Notes: generated by a model not told the origin, from the letters alone. Counted from the first letter of the stretch, positions 1 to 5,411 are shown. The stretch: 5,411 bases of DNA from Betaproteobacteria bacterium (GCA_021414185.1 JAIOOZ010000329.1:1-5411), one strand, 5' to 3'. A program made the numbers and translations.

Positions 1-276
1 CGCGCGGCGCGCCATTTCCATCACCGCCTGCAACTGCGCGTACTTGGCCTGCCCCATACCGGGCAATTCGCACACGTCTGCCTCGCCGGCCGAACACAAT
101 GCAGACAACGAGCCGGAGCGCGTCAACAAATCGCGCGCCAGATCGACCGCGCTTTTGCCTTGTATTCCGGTACGCAAAAATATCGCCAGCAGTTCGGCAT
201 CCGACAGGGCGTCCGCGCCCTTGGCCAGCAGTTTCTCTCGCGGCCGGTCATCGATTGGCCAATCCGTAATCGCCAT
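1..276 (-). CDS. radC: DNA repair-associated protein RadC, N-terminal part (runs off the left edge)
   Basis: Reading leftward from the ATG at 276 gives 92 codons without a stop, and the frame continues past position 1. The protein begins MAITDWPIDDRPREKLL and continues with ALSDAELLAIFLRTG and LPGMGQAKYAQLQAV. These are the N-terminal helical (UPF0758/HhH-like) signatures of RadC. The C-terminal JAB/MPN metalloprotease-like domain would lie outside the window. A run of seven G on the coding strand (280-286) ends three bases before the ATG and is the likely ribosome binding site. The gene is divergent from coaBC across about 150 bases, a common proteobacterial order. RadC's exact biochemical role is unsettled; the old DNA-repair label is family naming, not proven function. 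Identity is secure; only the 5' part can be judged. Confidence 0.93.
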   Translation of the reverse strand, partial: MAITDWPIDDRPREKLLAKGADALSDAELLAIFLRTGIQGKSAVDLARDLLTRSGSLSALCSAGEADVCELPGMGQAKYAQLQAVMEMARRA

Positions 277-368
277 TTGCCCCCCCAATGACAGAACCTA
301 TATGCCATTAACGCGGCGGACTGCAGCCAGTACCTAGGCCTAAGGTTATAGGAGGCCGTTAGGCTGCC

Positions 369-404
369 TTTCACCACGGTTTTGTGCGCCGCATAATATG
401 GTTT
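369..404 (+). promoter_or_regulatory. Possible sigma-70 promoter for coaBC
   Basis: A CATAAT hexamer at 392-397 resembles a -10 box. TTTCAC at 369-374 lies 17 bases upstream as a weak -35 box. Transcription would start near 404, leaving a short leader before the coaBC start at 430. The -35 match is poor (about half of the consensus), so this is a suggestion only. No comparably good promoter for radC was seen on the other strand. Confidence 0.3.
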
Positions 405-429
405 ACACTCTTGCGCTCGCATTACGGAA

Positions 430-1647
430 ATGGCTGAATCGATAGTGGAAATGCGCCAAAAACGCATCGTGCTGGGCATCACCGGCGGGATCGCTGCCTA
501 CAAGGCGGCGGACCTCGTGCGCCTGCTCATCAAAGACGGCATCGAAGTGCAGGTCGTCATGACCGAGGCGGCGTGCGGGTTCATTACGCCGGTTACCATG
601 CAGGCGCTCTCCGGCAAGCCCGTTTTCACAGACATGTGGGACGCGCGCATTGCCGACAACATGGCGCATATTGAATTGTCGCGCGGCGCGGACGCCATCG
701 TGGTCGTGCCCGCAACGACCGACTTCCTCGCCAAGCTGGCCAACGGTCTCGCCGACGATCTGCTCTCGACTCTGTGCGTCGCGCGCGAATGTCCGCTGCT
801 GGTCGCACCCGCGATGAACCGGCAGATGTGGGAGAACAAAGCTACGCAACGCAACGTCGCGCAGCTCGCGCGCGACGGCGTCGTCCTGCTCGGTCCGGCG
901 AGCGGAGACCAGGCGTGCGGCGAAGTCGGCATGGGCCGCATGCTCGAAGCGCAGCAGATCTTCGAAGCCGTTACCGCATTCCTCCAGCCCAAGTTCCTCA
1001 CCGGCACGCACGTGCTGATTACCGCCGGCCCGACCTTTGAAGCGATCGATCCAGTGCGCGGCATTACCAACCGCAGCTCAGGCAAGATGGGATACGCGAT
1101 TGCGCGCGCGGCGCTCGATGCCGGCGCGAAAGTCACGCTGGTAACGGGCCCTGTCAGCCTTGAAGCGCCGGCTGCCGCCCGCGTCGAGCGCGTCGAAAGC
1201 GCCGGTGACATGTTCGAAGCGGTCAAGAAACACGCAAAGGCCGCGGATATTTTCATCGGTGTCGCGGCCGTCGCCGATTACCGCGTCGCCAAAACCAGCA
1301 AACAAAAGATCAAGAAAACCGGCGCGGACCTCGATTTGAAGCTGGTGCCCAACCCCGACATCCTGGCGTGGGTCGCGGCGCTGCCGAAACCGCCCTTCTG
1401 CGTCGGCTTCGCGGCGGAGAGTCAGAAGCTGCACGAATTCGCGGACGCCAAGCGGCGCAGGAAGAAGGTGCCGCTGATGGTCGCCAATCTCGCGCAGGAC
1501 GCCATCGGCGCGGACGACAACGAAGTCACGTTGCTCGACGACATTGGCACGCACACCCTGCCGCGCGCGTCCAAGCCGGAAATCGCACGCCAGCTCGTCG
1601 CACACATTGCCAAGCGTTATAAATCCCGAAAAAACAAAAGCCGGTGA
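430..1647 (+). CDS. coaBC: Bifunctional phosphopantothenoylcysteine decarboxylase / phosphopantothenate-cysteine ligase
   Basis: This 405-residue cytosolic enzyme performs two consecutive steps of coenzyme A synthesis. It joins cysteine to 4'-phosphopantothenate using CTP (CoaB), then decarboxylates the product with FMN (CoaC). The CoaC half (about residues 8-185) starts with the flavoprotein segment GITGGIAAYKAADL. It carries the expected catalytic residues His80 (HIELSR), Asn130 (PAMN) and Cys163 (ACGEVGMGRM). The CoaB half (about 190-400) has ITAGPTFEAIDPVR, the ITNRSSGKMG loop with Asn214, AAVADYRV, and the KIKK lysines with Lys293. Length matches the E. coli enzyme (about 406). The start at 430 has only GGAA just upstream; ATG at 451 (MRQKRIVLG) is a credible alternative. 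The stop codon's last base is the first base of the inverted-repeat element that follows. Intact and probably essential. Confidence 0.97.
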   Translation: MAESIVEMRQKRIVLGITGGIAAYKAADLVRLLIKDGIEVQVVMTEAACGFITPVTMQALSGKPVFTDMWDARIADNMAHIELSRGADAIVVVPATTDFLAKLANGLADDLLSTLCVARECPLLVAPAMNRQMWENKATQRNVAQLARDGVVLLGPASGDQACGEVGMGRMLEAQQIFEAVTAFLQPKFLTGTHVLITAGPTFEAIDPVRGITNRSSGKMGYAIARAALDAGAKVTLVTGPVSLEAPAAARVERVESAGDMFEAVKKHAKAADIFIGVAAVADYRVAKTSKQKIKKTGADLDLKLVPNPDILAWVAALPKPPFCVGFAAESQKLHEFADAKRRRKKVPLMVANLAQDAIGADDNEVTLLDDIGTHTLPRASKPEIARQLVAHIAKRYKSRKNKSR

Positions 1648-1804
1648 ACCGCCAAGACGCCAAGACCGCCAAGAAAAAACCGAATCAAATAGTTGGCACA
1701 GAGCCATTGGCACACAATAAGTAAAAGCCTCGTAAAAATTTCAAGCGTTTATATCCCGGTATTTAGCTTTTGATCTTCTCGGCAGTCTTGGCGTCTTGGC
1801 GGTT
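1647..1804. repeat. Inverted-repeat element 1 (between coaBC and dut)
   Basis: A 158-base element has terminal arms at 1647-1674 and 1777-1804 that are reverse complements. The outer 20 bases match perfectly (1647-1666 with 1785-1804), followed by an imperfect inner part. Each arm reads AAC followed by three CGCCAAG-like heptamers separated by one and then two bases. In the right arm the innermost copy has decayed to TGCCGAG. The core (1675-1776) is AT-rich compared with the flanking genes and contains no gene; TTGGCACA occurs twice in it (1693-1700 and 1707-1714). The left end touches the coaBC stop codon and the right end lies 14 bases before the dut start. No clear target-site duplication is visible. 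A transcript would form a long hairpin. It resembles a MITE-like or REP-like non-coding repeat; the family assignment is inference. Confidence 0.85.
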
Positions 1805-1818
1805 AAATTCTGCATCTA

Positions 1819-2208
1819 ATGAAAAAACTCGACGTCAAAATCCTCGATCCGCGCATGCGCGATCAGCTGCCGCAATACGCGACGGCCGGATCCGCCGGAC
1901 TCGACCTGCGCGCGTGCATAGATAAACCCATCACTCTGGCGCCCGGCCAGACCGAACTGGTGCCGACCGGGATCGCCATCCACCTCGCCGACCCGGGCCT
2001 CGCGGCGGTAGTGCTGCCGCGCTCGGGGCTTGGCCACAAGCACGGCATCGTGCTCGGCAACCTCGTCGGGCTCATCGATTCCGATTACCAGGGACAGCTT
2101 TTCGTTTCGACGCTCGCAAAGCTCGCGCGGCGCCGGCGGCTTCGGAAGTACTGGCAAACATTGATGCAACCGCCAAGACGCCAAGCGCGCCAAGGAAAAA
2201 CATATTAA
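1819..2208 (+). pseudogene. dut: dUTPase gene with an internal deletion and frameshift
   Basis: Dut hydrolyses dUTP to dUMP and pyrophosphate, keeping uracil out of DNA and feeding thymidylate synthesis. Residues 1-97 are an excellent match: MKKLDVKILDPRMRDQLP, motif I AGSAGLDLRA, motif II PRSGLGHKHGIVLGN, and motif III GLIDSDYQGQL. After FVS (near 2109) the family sequence stops. The expected WNRG segment and motif IV (ERIAQ-type) are absent. Motif V is present at 2126-2161 as RGAGGFGSTGKH followed by TGA (2162-2164), but it lies one base out of the upstream frame. E. coli Dut, as I recall it, has about 43 residues where only 25 bases remain here, so roughly 104 bases are missing. The upstream frame instead runs into the next repeat and stops at 2208, giving a 129-residue product unlikely to be active. 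No ribosome binding site is obvious before 1819. The cause is either a real mutation or an assembly error. Confidence 0.88.
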
Positions 2209-2318
2209 TAATGCTTAAAGATTCCTGGTTCCAGAATCGATAAATCGCTCGGTGTTTTTACAATTTATTATTTTTGAATATTTTTGTTTCTCTTGGCGGG
2301 TTTGGCGTCTTGGCGGTT
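2168..2318. repeat. Inverted-repeat element 2 (between dut and the chelatase gene)
   Basis: A 151-base element of the same design as the one at 1647-1804. Its arms are 2168-2194 and 2292-2318. The outer 17 bases are perfect reverse complements (2168-2184 with 2302-2318), and the inner parts match with a few differences. The left arm is AAC plus CGCCAAG at 2171-2177, 2179-2185 and 2188-2194. The right arm, read on the minus strand, has CGCCAAG, CGCCAAA and CGCCAAG at the same spacing. The core (2195-2291) is strongly AT-rich, contains no gene and shows no evident similarity to the core of element 1. A small GATTC...GAATC hairpin sits at about 2220-2238. The left end begins three bases after the ancestral dut stop, and the right end lies 12 bases before the next start codon. 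Confidence 0.85.
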
Positions 2319-2330
2319 CAAACGTTTTGA

Positions 2331-2714
2331 ATGAATACTACGAATAAATCAGCAATAGTTCTCTTCGCCCATGGCGCGCGCGATCCCGAGTGGGCGCAGC
2401 CGTTCAGGAAGATCAAGCGTCTGCTCGAAGCGCGGCAACCGGGCGTCGCGGTTGAACTGGCGTTTCTGGAAATCATGAAACCGGCGCTCGCCGATGCCGT
2501 CGCGAAACTCGTGCTGACCGGCTACCGGTCAATCAAGATCGCGCCGCTGTTCATGGCGCAGGGCGGGCACCTGAAGAACGACTTGCCGAAGATTCTGGAC
2601 GACATCCGCGCCGGCCATCCCGGCGTCGAACTCACTTTGCTGCCCGCAGTCGGCGATGTCGACCCCGTCCTCGACGCCATTACCGACTGGCTGGTCAGCG
2701 CAACGGCGGGCTGA
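2331..2714 (+). CDS. Sirohydrochlorin chelatase, small CbiX/SirB type
   Basis: This 127-residue protein is a single-domain member of the CbiX_S/SirB chelatase family, which inserts cobalt or ferrous iron into sirohydrochlorin. The two metal-site histidines typical of the family are visible: His14 in LFAHGARDPEWAQPF and His80 in MAQGGHLKNDLP. Other family features are VELAFLEIMKP and IKIAPLFMAQGG in the middle and VDPVLDAITDWL at the end. Length is normal for the short form, so the gene appears intact. The metal cannot be read from the sequence. The neighbouring nitrite reductase genes need sirohaem, which favours an iron-inserting role (inference). No Shine-Dalgarno sequence is visible before 2331, because the arm of the inverted-repeat element ends 12 bases upstream. 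The stop overlaps the next start (TGATG at 2712-2716), suggesting translational coupling. Confidence 0.9.
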   Translation: MNTTNKSAIVLFAHGARDPEWAQPFRKIKRLLEARQPGVAVELAFLEIMKPALADAVAKLVLTGYRSIKIAPLFMAQGGHLKNDLPKILDDIRAGHPGVELTLLPAVGDVDPVLDAITDWLVSATAG

Positions 2715-3049
2715 TGCGTTATTCACTGCAACCCATGAACACCATGAAAAAACTGCTCGCCATACTGATTTTCACCGTTTGCCACGCCTGCGCTTATGCC
2801 GACGCGGCGCTGCCCGAGATCGCGCTTGCCATCCAGGGCCATAAACTGACCGCGGAAGTGGCGGCCAACGACGGCACCCGCGCCACCGGGCTCATGCACC
2901 GGCGCATGATGCCGGAGAACCGCGGCATGCTGTTCGTGTTCCCCCATGCCCAGCCGCAAAGCTTCTGGATGATGAACACCTATCTGAAGCGCGGCATCAA
3001 GGCCGGCGCAAAGCTGGACGGTTTGAAAGACGCGCCGCCGGGGCAATAA
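2714..3049 (+). CDS. Secreted DUF192 family protein with an apparent internal in-frame deletion
   Basis: The 111-residue product starts with a probable signal peptide: KK, then a hydrophobic stretch LLAILIFTV, and a likely cut after ACAYA. It is therefore expected outside the inner membrane. The next segment, LTAEVAANDGTRATGLMHRRMMPENRGMLFVF followed by FWMMNTYL (split here only for description), is the DUF192 N-terminal half. The sequence then jumps at about residue 91/92 (near 2986) to KRGIKAGAKLDGL, which is the family's C-terminal end. The central block with the AFID and MAPQT-like segments and the YALE(M/V)N region is missing, about 45 residues judging from the family as I know it. The function of DUF192 is not established. 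The start at 2714 overlaps the previous stop and has GGCGGG upstream; ATGs at 2735 and 2744 are alternatives, the latter giving a more ordinary signal peptide. Confidence 0.85.
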   Translation: MRYSLQPMNTMKKLLAILIFTVCHACAYADAALPEIALAIQGHKLTAEVAANDGTRATGLMHRRMMPENRGMLFVFPHAQPQSFWMMNTYLKRGIKAGAKLDGLKDAPPGQ

Positions 3050-3080
3050 AAAAGCGCACGGGCAAGCCGTGCGCTTTTTC
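3048..3080. terminator. Bidirectional intrinsic terminator between convergent genes
   Basis: GCGCACGG at 3054-3061 pairs perfectly with CCGTGCGC at 3067-3074 around a five-base loop. The stem is flanked by an A tract on the left (3048-3053) and a T tract on the right (3075-3079). It therefore works as a rho-independent terminator in both directions. It begins inside the DUF192 stop codon region and lies about 40 bases beyond the end of the leftward PuuD-like gene. A further small GC-rich hairpin is possible at about 3086-3103. Confidence 0.88.
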
Positions 3081-3121
3081 TTCAGCCTCCCCCGCCGGGC
3101 GGGAGCTGCTTCAAATACGGA

Positions 3122-3706
3122 TTACAGACCGCCGTGCGACTGCGCGACCATGCAGAACAGCATCGGGATCGACAACATGGTATTGATGCGCGACGTCATG
3201 CCGGCCATCTTGGCGGCCGCGGCCTTTTCCTCCGGGGACACCGTCACGATACCCAGCGCTTTTTTCTGGTTCGGCCAGATGATCATCCAGACGTTGAACG
3301 CCATGATCAGCCCCAGCCACATGCCGATGCCGATCGCGTGAAAGCCCTTCGTCAGGGTCATGGCCGCCATGAGGTAGTGGCTCATATACGCCAGCAGCAG
3401 GCCGAGGACCATCGTGACCAGCGCCGACCAGCGGAACCAGAACAGCGCCGCCGGCGCAATCACCTTGCTGATGGCGGGTTTCTGCTCGTCCGGAATCTTC
3501 GGCATCGAAGGCGTCTGCACGAAGTTGAAGTACCACAGCAGGCCTATCCACATCACGCCCGCCATTACGTGCAGCCAGCGCACGACGAACAGATCGCTGC
3601 CCCGGACACCCCCTTCGGACATACCGCTCACCGCCAGTATGATGACGATCAGTATTACAAAACCCGCAATTATCGTTCTGCCGAGTGACGAGAAAAAAGC
3701 GCCCAT
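3122..3706 (-). CDS. PuuD-like (urate oxidase N-terminal type) integral membrane protein
   Basis: This 194-residue membrane protein resembles the N-terminal membrane domain of PuuD-type urate oxidases (the COG3748 / Urate_ox_N group). About five hydrophobic segments are visible: roughly residues 12-28, 42-61, 84-107, 122-144 and 175-189. RWLHVMAGVMWIGLLWYFNFVQ is the most characteristic stretch (quoted as RWLHVMAGVMWIG and LLWYFNFVQ). Histidines 46, 110, 123 and 191 sit at or near membrane boundaries and could bind haem (inference). The C-terminal cytochrome c domain with CxxCH found in full PuuD is absent, so a urate-oxidising role should not be assumed. Such short versions are common in Betaproteobacteria. 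The start at 3706 is well supported by AAGGAG seven to eight bases upstream. It lies 117 bases downstream of nirD in the same orientation and may be co-transcribed with it. Confidence 0.78.
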   Translation of the reverse strand: MGAFFSSLGRTIIAGFVILIVIILAVSGMSEGGVRGSDLFVVRWLHVMAGVMWIGLLWYFNFVQTPSMPKIPDEQKPAISKVIAPAALFWFRWSALVTMVLGLLLAYMSHYLMAAMTLTKGFHAIGIGMWLGLIMAFNVWMIIWPNQKKALGIVTVSPEEKAAAAKMAGMTSRINTMLSIPMLFCMVAQSHGGL

Positions 3707-3713
3707 GGCACCG

Positions 3714-3720
3714 CTCCTTT
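3714..3720 (-). promoter_or_regulatory. Ribosome binding site of the PuuD-like gene
   Basis: On the minus strand the sequence reads AAAGGAG followed by a short spacer and the ATG at 3706. This is the clearest Shine-Dalgarno site in the window, and it fixes the start of the membrane protein. Confidence 0.75.
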
Positions 3721-3823
3721 GGTTGATTTGGTTGTGATTGCCCGCAACGCGTGAAGTTTAGCACAACGCAGGCGGCGCCGTTGACGCGGCGGCCGGCAAT
3801 GACAGCGGCATTGCGGAAAAAAG

Positions 3824-4237
3824 CTATTGCGGAGGAAGTGCCGCGACCTGCAAAAAAACCGCGCCGTCCTCTACCTTGACCGGGTGCGACCGCGTGCAGC
3901 CCTTATCTGGCGCAACCGCGTTGCCATCCTCAAGACCGATGTTCCAGTTATGCAATGGGCAGGCGACCTTGCGCCCGAACACTATGCCCTGCGACAACGG
4001 GCCGCCTTTGTGCGGACACTTGTCGTCGAGCGCGAACACTGCGTCGTCCGCCGTGCGGAAAACCGCGATATTGCCCTGCGCGCTTTTCACCACGCGCGCG
4101 CCAAGCATCGGGATCGCCTCCAGCGCGCACACTTTCTGCCAACCGTCCACATTGATCTCCGTCGTTGCTGCAGATGCATCATGATGCACGGCAGACCCAC
4201 CCGCGACAGTCACGGCCACGCGCTCCGGCAGGCTCAT
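3824..4237 (-). CDS. nirD: Nitrite reductase (NADH) small subunit, Rieske-type
   Basis: NirD is the small partner of the cytoplasmic NADH-dependent nitrite reductase NirBD, which reduces nitrite to ammonium. The 137-residue product has a Rieske-like fold. The four cluster ligands are all present: Cys74-x-His76 (DKCPHKGGPLSQG) and Cys93-x2-His96 (ACPLHNWNI). ARVVKSAQGNIAVFRT precedes them and the protein ends with KVEDGAVFLQV. The start at 4237 has GGAGG nine bases upstream (4247-4251), located in the last codons of nirB; nirB stops at 4242, so the genes are nearly overlapping and probably coupled. This start leaves about 30 residues before the conserved domain (GWQKVCALEAIPMLG). A GTG at 4150 with GGAG six bases upstream would give a 108-residue protein, the usual length of E. 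coli NirD. An open frame extends upstream to 4363 but overlaps nirB and is not the start. Confidence 0.94.
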   Translation of the reverse strand: MSLPERVAVTVAGGSAVHHDASAATTEINVDGWQKVCALEAIPMLGARVVKSAQGNIAVFRTADDAVFALDDKCPHKGGPLSQGIVFGRKVACPLHNWNIGLEDGNAVAPDKGCTRSHPVKVEDGAVFLQVAALPPQ

Positions 4238-4241
4238 GGCG

Positions 4242-5411
4242 TCATGCCTCCAGCATTTCGAATTCACGCGCTGCGGTTCCCTGCGCCCGTTCGCGCCACG
4301 GATCGGGCTCGCCCTGCAGCGTGAAACGCAAACGCGCGTAAAGGGCCTTGCGGTTTTCGCCATCTTCCACCACGCGCTGCTTGATATAGTCGAGTCCGAC
4401 GCGCGCGACGTAGTGCACCGTGCGGTCGAGATAGCGCGCTTCCTCGCGGTACAGCTGCAGGAATGCCCCTGAATACTCGAGCACCTCCTCGTGCGTCTTT
4501 ACTTTGCACAGGAACTGCGCAACCTCGGCCTTGATGCCGCCATTGCCGGCGACGTAAATTTCCCAGCCCGATTCGACGCCGATCACGCCGACGTCCTTGA
4601 TCGTCGCTTCGGCACAGTTGCGCGGGCAGCCCGACACCGCCAGCTTCACCTTGTGCGGCGCGTACATGCGCCACAAGTCCTTCTCGAGCTCTATGCCCAT
4701 ATTGGTCGAATCCTGCACGCCGAAGCGGCACCACTCCGACCCCACGCAGGTCTTCACGGTGCGCAGCGCCTTCGCGTAAGCGTGGCCGGACGGCATATCG
4801 AGATCGCGCCAGACGCCGGGCAGGTCTTCCTTTTTCACGCCCAGCAGGTCCATGCGCTGGCCGCCGGTCACTTTCACCGCCGGTATCTTGTATTTGTCGA
4901 CCACGTCGGCAATGCGTCTCAGCTCGGCCGCATTCGTGGTGCCGCCCCACATGCGCGGGACCACCGAATAGGTACCGTCTTTCTGAATGTTTGCGTGCGC
5001 GCGTTCGTTGATGAAGCGCGACTGCGGGTCGTCCTGCGCTTCGTGCGGCCAGGTCGAAAGCAAATAGTAATTGAGCGCCGGCCGGCACGTCGCGCAGCCG
5101 TTGGGCGTGCCCCATTCCATGAACTGCATCGCCACCGGAATGGACAACAGATGTTGCTCGCGTATCGTGCGCCGCACTTCTTCGTGCGTGTGCTCGGTGC
5201 AGCCGCAGACCGGTTTGTTCTTGGTTTCCGCAGGCTGATAGGCACCGCCGACGGTGGAAGCAAGTATCTGTTCGACCAGACCGGTGCACGACCCGCATGA
5301 GCTCGATGCTTTCGTATGCTTGCGCACGTCATCGAGCGTGAAAAGCCCCTGCTCCTTGATCGCCTTGACGATGGTGCCTTTGCACACGCCGTTGCAGCCG
5401 CAGACTTCCAT
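4242..5411 (-). CDS. nirB: Nitrite reductase (NADH) large subunit, C-terminal part (runs off the right edge)
   Basis: The 389 residues are the C-terminal part of NirB (full length about 800-850). NirB is the sirohaem and iron-sulfur subunit that passes electrons from NADH to nitrite. The N-terminal FAD/NAD domain lies outside the window, so the ATG at 5411 is an internal methionine, not the start. In order: a BFD-type [2Fe-2S] domain with Cys4, Cys6, Cys39 and Cys42 (VCGCNGVCKG, SSSCGSCTGLVEQIL); a second cysteine-containing segment (VCGCTEHTHEEVRRTI); the ferredoxin-like half-domain (TGGQRMDLLGV); and the sirohaem/[4Fe-4S] site, Cys222-x5-Cys228 (TCVGSEWCRFG) with Cys262-x3-Cys266 (VSGCPRNCAEATIKDVG). 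All ligands are intact. The tail EYSGAFLQLYREEARYLDRTVHY is typical of NirB. It is translated just ahead of nirD. This enzyme usually serves assimilation of nitrate and nitrite. Confidence 0.96.
   Translation of the reverse strand: MEVCGCNGVCKGTIVKAIKEQGLFTLDDVRKHTKASSSCGSCTGLVEQILASTVGGAYQPAETKNKPVCGCTEHTHEEVRRTIREQHLLSIPVAMQFMEWGTPNGCATCRPALNYYLLSTWPHEAQDDPQSRFINERAHANIQKDGTYSVVPRMWGGTTNAAELRRIADVVDKYKIPAVKVTGGQRMDLLGVKKEDLPGVWRDLDMPSGHAYAKALRTVKTCVGSEWCRFGVQDSTNMGIELEKDLWRMYAPHKVKLAVSGCPRNCAEATIKDVGVIGVESGWEIYVAGNGGIKAEVAQFLCKVKTHEEVLEYSGAFLQLYREEARYLDRTVHYVARVGLDYIKQRVVEDGENRKALYARLRFTLQGEPDPWRERAQGTAAREFEMLEA

Noticed and set aside
331..360. CCTAA...TTAGG and AGGCCT palindromic sequence between radC and coaBC considered as an operator
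   Set aside because: The pairing is short and interrupted, and nothing ties it to a known regulator.
498..1256. Long minus-strand open frame opposite coaBC
   Set aside because: It is antisense to a gene with full catalytic motifs, shows no recognisable domain, and is explained by high GC content reducing stop codons.
1650..1673. Three closely spaced CGCCAAG copies considered as a CRISPR or tandem repeat
   Set aside because: The units are 7 bases with 1-2 base gaps and are mirrored at the far end of the element, which is the layout of an inverted-repeat element and not of repeat-spacer arrays.
3111..3764. Second minus-strand open frame overlapping the PuuD-like gene in another frame
   Set aside because: The other frame has membrane segments, family similarity and a strong ribosome binding site; this one has only low-information composition.
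3755..3783. TAAACT on the minus strand considered as a -10 box for the PuuD-like gene
   Set aside because: No acceptable -35 hexamer is found 15-19 bases upstream.
3793..3822. Hairpin GCAATG...CATTGC after nirD considered as a terminator for nirBD
   Set aside because: The stem is only about six paired bases before a mismatch, and the T run on the minus strand lies before the hairpin and not after it.
4491..5300. 269-codon plus-strand open frame opposite nirB
   Set aside because: It lacks recognisable motifs and lies wholly within the antisense of a clear NirB coding region.

Overview
The window looks like chromosomal DNA of a GC-rich proteobacterium, most likely a betaproteobacterium. This rests on the radC / coaBC-dut arrangement, the NirB and NirD sequences, and a stand-alone PuuD-type membrane domain, a form I associate mainly with Betaproteobacteria. 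The lineage is inferred from gene content; no rRNA or tRNA gene is present to confirm it.

Left part, 1-2208: the 5' part of radC runs leftward out of the window and is divergent from coaBC, the bifunctional coenzyme A biosynthesis gene. After coaBC comes a dUTPase gene (dut) that appears broken. Its first three family motifs are intact, motif IV is missing, and motif V is present but in another reading frame. Middle part, 2331-3049: a small sirohydrochlorin chelatase (CbiX/SirB-type) is followed, with overlapping stop and start codons, by a secreted DUF192 protein that seems to lack about 45 internal residues, with the frame preserved. A strong two-way terminator at 3048-3080 separates these rightward genes from the leftward right half.

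Right part, 3122-5411, minus strand: nirB (3' part) and nirD encode the assimilatory-type NADH nitrite reductase. They are followed by a PuuD-like haem-associated membrane domain gene. NirB needs sirohaem, and the chelatase across the terminator could supply it, so the two halves may be metabolically linked although transcribed in opposite directions.

The most unusual feature is a pair of related inverted-repeat elements (1647-1804 and 2168-2318), about 150-158 bases each. They almost exactly fill the coaBC-dut and dut-chelatase spacers. Each arm has the same design, AAC followed by three CGCCAAG-like heptamers at fixed spacing, and each core is AT-rich and unrelated to the other. They look like small non-coding mobile or structural repeats. 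The apparent deletions in dut and the DUF192 gene lie close by and could be real decay or assembly artefacts. I found no CRISPR array, RNA gene or recognisable transposase.
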